DNA of 7,528 bases from Candidatus Pollutiaquabacter sp. (GTDB lineage Bacteria; Bacteroidota; Bacteroidia; AKYH767-A; 2013-40CM-41-45), in assembly GCA_903854075.1 (NCBI GenBank), contig CAINVI010000151.1:1-7528 (forward strand), in the 5' to 3' direction. The translations under genes were made by a program, and so were the position numbers. Below are positions 1 through 6,735 of the stretch, one piece after another. Numbering within the stretch: the first letter of the stretch is position 1; each line of letters starts with the position of its first letter. Under the pieces are notes generated by a model that saw nothing but the letters and a program-made list of their open reading frames with translations, made no database searches and had not been told where the DNA came from.

Positions 1-1
1 C

Positions 2-1735
2 AAAATCGTCATTGACGAAATTCCACTGGATGATCAGAAAACACTCGAGCTGTACCAGCGCGGTGAAACGAACGGCACCTTTCAATTCGAGTCCGTCGGC
101 ATGCAGAAATACCTGAAGGAATTGCGCCCGGATAAATTCGAAGACTTGATTGCGATGAACGCACTCTATCGTCCGGGTCCGCTGGAATACATTCCCAACT
201 TCATTGCCCGTAAACACGGTCGTGAGAAAGTAACTTACGACCTTCCGGCGATGGAGGAGTATCTCGAAGAAACCTACGGCATCACCGTGTATCAGGAACA
301 GGTGATGCTGCTGTCGCAGAAGTTGGCGGGCTTTACTAAAGGCGACGCGGATACGTTGCGTAAAGCAATGGGTAAAAAACAGAAAGAGGTACTGGACAAG
401 ATGAAGTCCAAGTTCATGGAAGGTTGCAAAACCAACGGACATGACTTGAATATCTGTGAAAAGATCTGGACAGATTGGGAAGCGTTTGCATCGTATGCCT
501 TCAATAAATCACACTCTACGTGTTATGCCTTTGTTGCCTTCCAAACAGCCTATCTGAAAGCGCATTATCCGGCGGAATACATGTCGTCCGTACTGACGCA
601 TAACTTGAGTAATATAGACAAGATTACCTTCTTCATGGAGGAGTGTCGCAGGATGGGTATTCCCGTTCTTGGTCCCGACGTCAATGAGAGTCTTTACGAT
701 TTTGGCGTTAACACTAAAGGTGAAATCCGTTTCGGTCTCGGCGCCGTGAAGGGCGTGGGTGAGAACGCTGTACAGTCTATCATCGAAGAACGTGCCAACG
801 GCCCATTCGTTTCCATATTCGATTTGACCAAAAGGGTCAGCAGTAAGGCGGCGAATAAAAAGTGTATGGAGAGCATGGTGATGGCCGGCGCGTTTGATTG
901 TTTCGACGGTGTGCACCGCGCGCAGTATTTCAATGGTGATGTCAAAGATCCGTCAACAACTATTGAACGTGCACTGCGTTTCGGCAACGCCATGCAGATG
1001 GCCACTTCGTCGATGCAGAATTCCTTGTTTGGTGATGATCCTTCCGATTCCGTCACCATTCCTTCGATACCTGTCTGTGAGCCGTGGAATTCAATCGAAC
1101 GGTTGCGGAAAGAAAAAGATGTAATCGGATTCTATGTGTCAGGACATCCACTGGATGAATACCGTTTTGAAATCCGAAATTTCTGTAACACCACCGTAGA
1201 GCAATTGTCCGATTTGAACGCGCTGAAAAACCGTGAAATCGCTATGGCGGGAATTCTCACAGAAGTGAATCATCGTATCAGCAAGACCGGAAAGCCATTC
1301 GGCTCGTTCACTATTGAAGATTATACCGGCTCTTACCAAACCTCCATTTTCGGAGAAGATTATATGAAAGTGAAGGATTTCCTGGCGCAGGAGGCGTTTG
1401 TATTTCTGCGAGCCCGCGTGCAAGGCCGTTATCACAATCCCGACCAGCTCGAATTGCGGCCTACCATGGTGACGTACCTTTCGGACCTTGCCGACAAGAT
1501 GGCACGATCATTCACCTTGAAAATGTCGGTTTCGGCTATTTCGGCCCAACTAATTGACCGCATTGCCGAAACCCTGAACAATTCTCCCGGTAATTGCCTG
1601 GTAAAAGTCCAAATTCAGGATCCATTGGACAATATTTCGGTCGAATTGCCCTCCAAACGGGTCCGTGTCCGTATAAACCGCCGCCTGATAGAGGAGCTGG
1701 AAGCGATTGGTATCTCGGAGTTTAAATTGAATTAA
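2..1735 (+). CDS. dnaE: DNA polymerase III alpha subunit, C-terminal part (5' end outside window)
   Basis: Catalytic subunit of the replicative DNA polymerase, which extends primers at the fork in the cytoplasm. The reading frame is open from base 2, so the gene begins upstream; the ATG at 101 is internal, because the codons before it (…LDDQKTLELYQRGET…) already align with E. coli DnaE. Visible in order: the fingers region with RPGP at about 170-184 nt, YGITVYQEQVM (277-309), the RKAMGKK motif (359-379) and the FNKSHS stretch (500-517); a helix-hairpin-helix segment GLGAVKGVGE (733-762); the conserved GHP before the C-terminal region; and an OB-fold nucleic-acid-binding domain from about 1230 to 1460. 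The 577 residues present are about half of a normal DnaE (1,160 residues in E. coli). The PHP domain and the palm with its three catalytic Asp residues lie left of the window. No disruption is seen. The stop is TAA, and no clear terminator follows before the trxA promoter. Confidence 0.97.
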   Translation, partial: KIVIDEIPLDDQKTLELYQRGETNGTFQFESVGMQKYLKELRPDKFEDLIAMNALYRPGPLEYIPNFIARKHGREKVTYDLPAMEEYLEETYGITVYQEQVMLLSQKLAGFTKGDADTLRKAMGKKQKEVLDKMKSKFMEGCKTNGHDLNICEKIWTDWEAFASYAFNKSHSTCYAFVAFQTAYLKAHYPAEYMSSVLTHNLSNIDKITFFMEECRRMGIPVLGPDVNESLYDFGVNTKGEIRFGLGAVKGVGENAVQSIIEERANGPFVSIFDLTKRVSSKAANKKCMESMVMAGAFDCFDGVHRAQYFNGDVKDPSTTIERALRFGNAMQMATSSMQNSLFGDDPSDSVTIPSIPVCEPWNSIERLRKEKDVIGFYVSGHPLDEYRFEIRNFCNTTVEQLSDLNALKNREIAMAGILTEVNHRISKTGKPFGSFTIEDYTGSYQTSIFGEDYMKVKDFLAQEAFVFLRARVQGRYHNPDQLELRPTMVTYLSDLADKMARSFTLKMSVSAISAQLIDRIAETLNNSPGNCLVKVQIQDPLDNISVELPSKRVRVRINRRLIEELEAIGISEFKLN

Positions 1736-1778
1736 GACTGACAAAAATTCAGTTAAACCCATACGGTATCATTATTGT

Positions 1779-1786
1779 TATCTTTG
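1779..1786 (+). promoter_or_regulatory. Bacteroidota-type -7 promoter element for trxA
   Basis: The octamer TATCTTTG matches the Bacteroidota consensus TAnnTTTG exactly. It lies in the 88-base gap after dnaE, 37 bases before the trxA ATG, which would give a leader of about 30 bases. No good -33 TTTG is seen at the usual distance; the nearest candidate is GTTA at 1752-1755. The call therefore rests on the -7 box and its position. Confidence 0.65.
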
Positions 1787-1823
1787 CAGTAGAAAATCAA
1801 AATTCCTTTTAAAATAGAACAAA

Positions 1824-2144
1824 ATGGCCATTGAAATCACCGATCAGAACTTTGAAGAAGTGGTAATGAAGTCCGACAAGCCGGTACTTCTTGACTTTTG
1901 GGCAGAATGGTGTGGACCTTGCCGCATGGTCGGTCCAATCGTCGACGAAATCGCAAAAGAATACGAAGGTAAAGCCATCGTAGGCAAAGTGAACGTCGAT
2001 CACAACCCGAATATTTCCATGAACTTTGGTATCCGTAATATTCCGACGTTGCTCTTCTTTAAAGGAGGACAAGTTGTCGATAAGCAAGTTGGTGCAGTGC
2101 CTAAATCGGTACTGGCTGGCAAGCTGGATGCGCAGATGGCATAA
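1824..2144 (+). CDS. trxA: Thioredoxin
   Basis: Small cytoplasmic dithiol-disulfide oxidoreductase that reduces protein disulfides, for example in ribonucleotide reductase and peroxiredoxins, and is itself re-reduced by thioredoxin reductase. The 106-residue length is normal for a single-domain thioredoxin. The active site WCGPC is at residues 29-33 (redox cysteines C30 and C33). The buried Asp D24, the Lys K55 that accompanies it, and the cis-proline P74 in IPT are all present, as is the GG turn near residue 81. There is no signal peptide, so this is the cytoplasmic form and not a TlpA- or ResA-like periplasmic one. The ATG follows an A-rich stretch (TTTTAAAATAGAACAAA) without a Shine-Dalgarno motif, as is usual in Bacteroidota. 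It has its own promoter element and a strong terminator, so it is probably transcribed alone. Confidence 0.98.
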   Translation: MAIEITDQNFEEVVMKSDKPVLLDFWAEWCGPCRMVGPIVDEIAKEYEGKAIVGKVNVDHNPNISMNFGIRNIPTLLFFKGGQVVDKQVGAVPKSVLAGKLDAQMA

Positions 2145-2165
2145 TTATCAGTTAGAAAGTAGAAG

Positions 2166-2193
2166 AAAGCGTCGCCTATCGCGGCGCTTTTTT
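2166..2193 (+). terminator. Rho-independent terminator after trxA
   Basis: A 10-base-pair stem (2166-2175 with 2181-2190) with one G-U wobble encloses a 5-base loop. It is GC-rich in the middle, and the 3' arm runs into six consecutive T (2188-2193). It starts 21 bases after the trxA stop and ends 28 bases before the DUF58 start, so it should separate the two transcription units. Confidence 0.88.
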
Positions 2194-2221
2194 GTTTCCT
2201 TTTTCGGATATTTGAGGTACG

Positions 2222-3145
2222 ATGCCCATCGAACAACAACAAATACAAGCGTTCGGACACCTGGAGTTTCTTGCGAAACAAGTGGTGGAAGGATTCATCA
2301 CCGGCTTACACAAGAGTCCCTTTCATGGGTTTTCTGTGGAATTCGCCGAGCACCGTTTGTACAATTCCGGTGAACCAACACGTCATATCGACTGGCGACT
2401 GTTTGGTCGCACGGATAAATTGTTTGTCAAGCGCTATGAGGAGGAAACCAATCTCCGGTGCCAGCTGGTCATCGACAATTCTTCGTCGATGCATTTTCCG
2501 GAGGCCCGAAAAGGAGGCCCGTTAAATAAAGTTACTTTTTCTGTGCATTGTGCAGCCGCTATCGCGTACATGTTGCGCATGCAGCGCGACGCAGTCGGGT
2601 TGAGTATTTTTTCGGATAAGATCGAGTTGCAGACACAGGCTAAATCCAATTCCATGCACCACAAGATGTTGTTTGCGGAAATGGAAAAGCTGATCGAGCA
2701 GGGTGGAGCTTCTTCGGGAAAACGTACCGTGGCTGCGGAGGCGCTCCATGAAATTGCAGAAACTACGCACAAGCGCTCGCTGGTCGTGGTGTTCAGTGAT
2801 ATGATGGAATCGTCAGAGAAAGCCGAAGATCTGTTTGCTGCACTACAACACTTGCGTCACCGCAAGCACGAAGTGATTCTTTTTCATGTAACCGATAAAA
2901 GGCTAGAAGAGGATTTTCTTTTCGAAGATCGTCCTTATCTTTTTGTGGATGTGGAATCCGGAGAAGAAGTCAAAGTGCATTCCAATGAAATTCGCGAAAC
3001 CTACGTGAATTCCATGGCTGCTTATAAACGTGAGCTGCAACTGCGGTGTGCACAGTATCGTGTAGAGTTCGTGGAGGCAGATATCAATGCCGGATACCGA
3101 CAGGTACTGATGCCTTATCTGCTCAAGCGCGAGCGGATGCAATAG
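2222..3145 (+). CDS. DUF58 family protein with vWA-like MIDAS domain
   Basis: Protein of 307 residues, full length for a DUF58 domain protein. The N-terminal part carries the family signature: Y47-N-S-G-E, then R54-H-I-D-W58, then a K-R-Y-E-E-E segment at 70-75. A von Willebrand A-like fold follows, with a complete metal-ion-dependent adhesion site: D85-N-S87-S-S89, a candidate Thr at 169 and D193 in FSDMME. No signal peptide or membrane segment is visible, so it should be cytoplasmic. DUF58 proteins are often encoded beside a MoxR AAA+ ATPase and membrane vWA proteins (Bat/aerotolerance-type operons) and are thought to act as metal-dependent partners in complex assembly; the biochemical role is not established. 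No MoxR or Bat gene lies in this window. The ATG at 2222 is preceded by GAGG at 2214-2217, an unusually SD-like spacing for this phylum. It follows the trxA terminator closely. Confidence 0.93.
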   Translation: MPIEQQQIQAFGHLEFLAKQVVEGFITGLHKSPFHGFSVEFAEHRLYNSGEPTRHIDWRLFGRTDKLFVKRYEEETNLRCQLVIDNSSSMHFPEARKGGPLNKVTFSVHCAAAIAYMLRMQRDAVGLSIFSDKIELQTQAKSNSMHHKMLFAEMEKLIEQGGASSGKRTVAAEALHEIAETTHKRSLVVVFSDMMESSEKAEDLFAALQHLRHRKHEVILFHVTDKRLEEDFLFEDRPYLFVDVESGEEVKVHSNEIRETYVNSMAAYKRELQLRCAQYRVEFVEADINAGYRQVLMPYLLKRERMQ

Positions 3146-3171
3146 ATTCGATGAGATTATAGCGTCAACGC

Positions 3172-3191
3172 CGGCTCGAAAGAGTTGTTTT
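3172..3191 (+). terminator. Possible weak terminator after the DUF58 gene
   Basis: In the 51-base gap between convergent genes, a 6-base-pair stem (3172-3177 with 3182-3187, two G-U pairs) closes a GAAA tetraloop and is followed by four T. As RNA it forms only on the plus strand, because the wobble pairs become mismatches on the minus strand. The stem and T-run are short, so this is tentative. Confidence 0.3.
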
Positions 3192-3196
3192 CAGCG

Positions 3197-4603
3197 TCAG
3201 ACGTTTACAGGACTTTTTTCCGTCGTAATTCCTGTTTCAGCGATGGATTTATAGCCGCCCGCCACTTCGCTAAAGTGGTGAATGCCGCGTGCTTTTAGAA
3301 TGCTCGCCGCAATCATGGAGCGATAACCACCCTGACAATGCAGGAAGAACGGTTGATTGGCGTCAATAGTTCCCCACCATTCACTGATATAGTCCAACGG
3401 AAGATTTTGGGCCGCTTTCACATGGCCGTTGGAATACTCGCCTTCGCGCCGTACGTCAAGGACAGTATCGCCAGCGGTAAGCCGCTTTGCGAATTCTTCT
3501 GCGGTAATGCGATCAATAGTATCTACTTCTTTGCCGGCATTTTTCCAGGTGGCAAAGCCGCCTTTCAAATGACCGATCACGTTGTCGAAGCCGACCCGTG
3601 CAAGTCGGATCACGGATTCCTCCTCTTTTCCTGGATCAGTGACCAGCAGCAAGGTTTGTTTTACATCCGCAATCAAAGCGCCAACCCACGGCGCAAATTG
3701 TCCGTCGAGACCGATGTTAATAGAACGGGGAACAAATCCCTGGCTGAAATCAGTTGCGCTTCGTGTGTCTAATATAAGCGCCTCCGTAGCATGAGCGGCT
3801 TGTTCAAATTCGCTGGCTTCCATGGCGCGCAATCCGTTTTCCATGATGAGATCGATAGACTCGTATCCCTTTTTATTCAAAGCAACGTTGAGCGGGAAGT
3901 ACGCCGGCGGAGGTGTTAGCCCTTCCGTAACAGCAGCGATAAAGGACTCACGATTGGGCTGATTCAAAGCGTAGTTCGTTTTTTTCTGGTTGCCCAGATT
4001 GTCTACAGTTTCTTTTGACATATTCTTGCCGCAAGCGCTGCCTGCGCCGTGTGCAGGATATACAACGACCGAGTCGGGAAGTGGAATGATCTTGTTTGTC
4101 AGGGAATCGTACAACAGTCCGGCCAACTCATCCTGTGTCATATGCGCGGCTTTCTGTGCCAGGTCAGGTCTGCCTACATCGCCCAGGAACAGCGTGTCTC
4201 CCGTGAAGATACTGTGCTCTTTTCCGTTTTCATCCAATAATAGGTAACACGTGGATTCCATCGTGTGACCCGGTGTGTGAAGGACTTTCACGGTAACATC
4301 GCCGATCTTGAACAGTTCGCCGTCTTTGGCGATATGCGCCTTGAATTCTGTGTTGGCTGTCGGCCCATAAATAATGGGTGCTCCCGTTTTTTTACTCAAA
4401 TCCAGATGACCAGAAACGAAGTCGGCATGAAAATGCGTTTCGAAAATATACTTGATGGTCGCGCCGTTTTTTGCAGCACGATCAAGGTATGGTTGGATTT
4501 CGCGCAGCGGATCGATAATGGCGGCTTCGTTTCCACTTTGGATGTAATATGCGCCTTGTGCCAGGCAACCGGTATAGATTTGGTCGATTTTTACGGAACT
4601 CAT
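3197..4603 (-). CDS. Persulfide dioxygenase-rhodanese fusion (CstB-like)
   Basis: Predicted cytoplasmic enzyme of 468 residues that handles sulfane sulfur: the first domain should oxidise a low-molecular-weight persulfide to sulfite with O2 at a mononuclear iron, and the rhodanese part should move sulfur between thiol and sulfite. Residues 1-~215 form a metallo-beta-lactamase-fold domain with T-H57-F-H59-A-D61-F, H113 in HTPGHT and D136 in TGDT; H57, H113 and D136 correspond to the iron ligands of the ETHE1 family, and Phe62 replaces the His of two-metal relatives. C191 in GAGSACG may match the active-site Cys of CstB. Residues ~262-360 are a rhodanese-like domain whose loop carries Asp323 (VTDPGKEEES) instead of Cys. 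Residues ~365-468 are a second rhodanese domain with an intact loop, C423-QGGYRS. This order and the inactive middle domain match Staphylococcus CstB. The gene converges on the DUF58 gene and diverges from the GT-C gene. Plain glyoxalase II is unlikely given the rhodanese domains. Confidence 0.92.
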   Translation of the reverse strand: MSSVKIDQIYTGCLAQGAYYIQSGNEAAIIDPLREIQPYLDRAAKNGATIKYIFETHFHADFVSGHLDLSKKTGAPIIYGPTANTEFKAHIAKDGELFKIGDVTVKVLHTPGHTMESTCYLLLDENGKEHSIFTGDTLFLGDVGRPDLAQKAAHMTQDELAGLLYDSLTNKIIPLPDSVVVYPAHGAGSACGKNMSKETVDNLGNQKKTNYALNQPNRESFIAAVTEGLTPPPAYFPLNVALNKKGYESIDLIMENGLRAMEASEFEQAAHATEALILDTRSATDFSQGFVPRSINIGLDGQFAPWVGALIADVKQTLLLVTDPGKEEESVIRLARVGFDNVIGHLKGGFATWKNAGKEVDTIDRITAEEFAKRLTAGDTVLDVRREGEYSNGHVKAAQNLPLDYISEWWGTIDANQPFFLHCQGGYRSMIAASILKARGIHHFSEVAGGYKSIAETGITTEKSPVNV

Positions 4604-4622
4604 ACGGTAATTTTTAGCGTTG

Positions 4623-4630
4623 TAAAGTTA
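4623..4630 (-). promoter_or_regulatory. Candidate -7 element for the persulfide dioxygenase gene
   Basis: On the minus strand the octamer TAACTTTA matches TAnnTTTG at five of the six fixed positions, ending 19 bases before the start codon. This would give a short leader like that predicted for the barrel gene. No convincing -33 box is seen at the expected distance. Confidence 0.35.
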
Positions 4631-4720
4631 GTCAAAACCGGTGATCCGGAAGATGATGTAAGTCATGGTTTACGCAAATTACCGCCCTGCTGTGTATATT
4701 TTCAGTGTTTCATCGGGTTT

Positions 4721-4745
4721 GGCACGCGGCAAACGTGCTGTTTTT
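4721..4745 (+). other. Small hairpin with T-run in the divergent intergenic region
   Basis: GCACG at 4722-4726 pairs with CGTGC at 4734-4738, with a flanking G-T pair, around a 7-base loop; a G and five T follow (4741-4745). It resembles a short Rho-independent terminator or attenuator pointing toward the GT-C gene, 92 bases before its ATG. A weak -7-like box (TATATTTT, 4695-4702) lies just upstream with TTTA at 4669-4672. The stem is short and could be chance. Confidence 0.25.
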
Positions 4746-4836
4746 ATGGAAATTTATCCATTGATTGCATGGACCGGTTCGTTCCTCAAACGGAATGGCT
4801 TGCCCGCAGGTCTTCTGACACTAAATACTACGTAGC

Positions 4837-6636
4837 ATGAGTAAGCAGGGCGCCAAGAAAAAAAGCACATCACCAGGTACCTCCCTGTGGAAATTCCTTC
4901 TGGTGGCTATGGTTTTTCTAGTGTACGGAAGTACCGTAAAATTCGATTTTGTGTTGGACGACGATCTCTTTGTTCGGAATCATCCCATGGTGCAAGAAGG
5001 TGTTTCTGCTATCCCGTCGGCTTTTTCACAAGGCAGTATGCCGCATTTCAAAGGATCCAATTTTCAGATTTATCGCCCAGCTGTAGTTGCCTTTTTTACC
5101 TTGGAGCATACACTCTTCGGTAATAAACCCGGCGGTTACCATTTTGTCAATTTGTTATTGTATGCACTGGTGATACTTGCTTGTTTCGAATTGATTCGAA
5201 AACTATTTCCGACAGTTCATCCGGCCTACGCCGGTTTGGGCACGTTGCTTTTTCTAGTGCATCCGGTACACACGGAAGTGGTGGCGAATATCAAAAGTCA
5301 GGATGAATTGCTTGCTACATTGGGTTGTCTGTTATCCCTTCGTTATGCCATTTCTTTCTGGGAAAAACCGGACGATAAACGTCGATTACTAGTTTCATCG
5401 CTGGCCTACGCGCTGGCCTTGTTTAGTAAAGAAAGTGCTGCCGCATTTTGTATCGTTTTTCCGCTTACTGCTTTTGTTGTTCGACGTGAATCGTGGAAGA
5501 GTTCCCTTAAGCGTTTGCTTCCATTCTTAGGATTAGCAATGGGCTTCGTCCTCGTGCGTTTTCTGGTGCTGCAGGACGTCAATCAGTCGGTCGAAACTAC
5601 TGTTATTGAGAATGTGTTATACGGTGCGCAATCGTTGTCGGAGCTCACCGCCACCAAAGCTGCCATACTTTTTTACTATTGGAAATTATTGGTATGGCCA
5701 TATCCGTTATCGTGGGATTATTCGTTCAATCAGATTCCGCTGACCAGTTGGTCGGATGCATGGCCGTGGATTTCGGTAGTGTTATACGTCGGTGCTATGA
5801 TTGTCGCATGGGTTGTTAGAAACCGACAGCCGGCAAGTTGCTGGGGACTTTTATTCTTTTTAGTGCTGATCGTACCCACCTCCAATATTTTCTTTCTTAA
5901 CGGAACAACCTTTGCGGAACGGTTCTTGTTCTTGCCCTCCTTGGGTATCATAGTCGCGGCGTTACCCTTGATCGGAAAAAAAGATAAAGTCGAATCAATG
6001 GCATGGTCGGGATTTACAGCTTTGCCGTCTATCGTTGTCATCTGTCTGTGTGGTGTCTTTACGGCGATGACGATTTCGCGTACGAAGGATTGGAAAGACA
6101 ATATGACCTTGTTCGCTTCCGGTGTTTTGAATGCACCGAACAGCAGTCGTACACAAATGGGGTATGCTACGGAGCTGATGAATAAAGCCGAAAAATCGAT
6201 GGTATTGCAGGAGCGCAATGAATGGATTGCTGGTTCACGGGAAGCTTTCCGGCGGGCGCTGGAGATCTGGCCGGATAATGCAGTGGCTTCCTACAAGCTA
6301 GGACTCATCAGTGCTATCACCGGCGATACCGTAGCAGCGGTTTCCAATTACCGACGATCGCTGAAAAGTCGGCCCGATTATGTGTTTAGTCTGGTGAACC
6401 TTTCTTCGATTTATGCGGCACGACAACAATTCGACAGTGCCCAATTTTTTCTTGAAAATGCTTTTGCGGTTGATTCGTTGAATGAGATGGTGTTGACCAA
6501 CCTGGCAGTAGTGAATTTAAATCGTAACAACCACGAAGCCGTTGTTCGGCTTGGTGATGTGGCGGTCAGGAATGGAAAGCAAATTCCTAAGTTGGAGGAA
6601 CTGGTACGAATCGCACGCAGTCGTCAGCAGCCGTGA
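4837..6636 (+). CDS. GT-C-like membrane protein with C-terminal TPRs (TMTC-like putative glycosyltransferase)
   Basis: Integral membrane protein of 599 residues. A basic N-terminus (K3, K7-K9) precedes the first membrane helix (about 17-34), followed by an acidic triplet D41-D42-D43 in the first outside loop, where GT-C glycosyltransferases carry their catalytic acid pair. Further family-type motifs are Y79-R-P81, G-Y-H102-x-x-N105, HP(143)VHTEVVANI with Q155-D-E157, K198-E-S, W287-P-x-P-L-S, P-T-S-N350 and A360-E-R-F-L-F-L-P-S368. Roughly ten hydrophobic segments extend to about residue 410, then R-T-K-D-W-K-D. From about 430 the protein is soluble and helical, with three TPR units in 34-residue register beginning near 479, 513 and 547. 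This layout and the SN…AER…LPS pattern match TMTC O-mannosyltransferases and their bacterial relatives, which use polyprenyl-phosphate sugars. Acceptor and sugar are unknown. The start follows a weakly characterised 233-base intergenic region; no SD motif is seen. A non-enzymatic TPR membrane protein cannot be excluded. Confidence 0.85.
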   Translation: MSKQGAKKKSTSPGTSLWKFLLVAMVFLVYGSTVKFDFVLDDDLFVRNHPMVQEGVSAIPSAFSQGSMPHFKGSNFQIYRPAVVAFFTLEHTLFGNKPGGYHFVNLLLYALVILACFELIRKLFPTVHPAYAGLGTLLFLVHPVHTEVVANIKSQDELLATLGCLLSLRYAISFWEKPDDKRRLLVSSLAYALALFSKESAAAFCIVFPLTAFVVRRESWKSSLKRLLPFLGLAMGFVLVRFLVLQDVNQSVETTVIENVLYGAQSLSELTATKAAILFYYWKLLVWPYPLSWDYSFNQIPLTSWSDAWPWISVVLYVGAMIVAWVVRNRQPASCWGLLFFLVLIVPTSNIFFLNGTTFAERFLFLPSLGIIVAALPLIGKKDKVESMAWSGFTALPSIVVICLCGVFTAMTISRTKDWKDNMTLFASGVLNAPNSSRTQMGYATELMNKAEKSMVLQERNEWIAGSREAFRRALEIWPDNAVASYKLGLISAITGDTVAAVSNYRRSLKSRPDYVFSLVNLSSIYAARQQFDSAQFFLENAFAVDSLNEMVLTNLAVVNLNRNNHEAVVRLGDVAVRNGKQIPKLEELVRIARSRQQP

Positions 6637-6673
6637 AAAGCTGACGCAACTCCTGATTAAACTCTTACGGAAT

Positions 6674-6689
6674 ACTGACGGTGGTCAGT
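6674..6689 (+). repeat. Perfect inverted repeat beside the barrel-gene promoter
   Basis: ACTGAC (6674-6679) and GTCAGT (6684-6689) form a perfect 6-base inverted repeat around a 4-base spacer. Its last base is the first T of the proposed -33 TTTG. There is no T-run after it, so it is a poor terminator; its position fits a protein-binding operator or an activator site. Chance occurrence remains possible. Confidence 0.4.
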
Positions 6690-6718
6690 TTGGCCGGGTG
6701 TTCAGCGGATTAGGTTTG
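6689..6718 (+). promoter_or_regulatory. Bacteroidota-type promoter for the outer-membrane protein gene
   Basis: TTTG (6689-6692) is followed after 18 bases by TAGGTTTG (6711-6718), a full match to the -33/-7 consensus TTTG and TAnnTTTG at near-usual spacing. Transcription would start about 10-12 bases before the ATG at 6736. This is the best promoter in the window. Confidence 0.75.
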
Positions 6719-6735
6719 TAAAAAATCACCAACCG

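Noticed and set aside
509..916. A 135-codon open frame on the minus strand inside dnaE.
   Set aside because: It lies wholly within conserved dnaE coding sequence and its translation has no recognisable motifs; it is a shadow frame.
3161..3199. Two direct copies of AGCGTCA, 32 bases apart, between the convergent genes.
   Set aside because: The second copy includes the stop codon of the minus-strand gene, and a 7-base repeat without further structure is not evidence of an element.
4828..4835. Palindrome CTACGTAG directly before the GT-C start codon.
   Set aside because: An 8-base palindrome is expected by chance at this scale and no second copy is seen in the window.
4265..4840. A 191-codon open frame on the plus strand, antisense to the start of the persulfide dioxygenase and reaching into the GT-C start.
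   Set aside because: Most of it lies opposite a strongly supported gene, its translation shows no recognisable domain, and its end overlaps the start of a well-supported gene in another frame.
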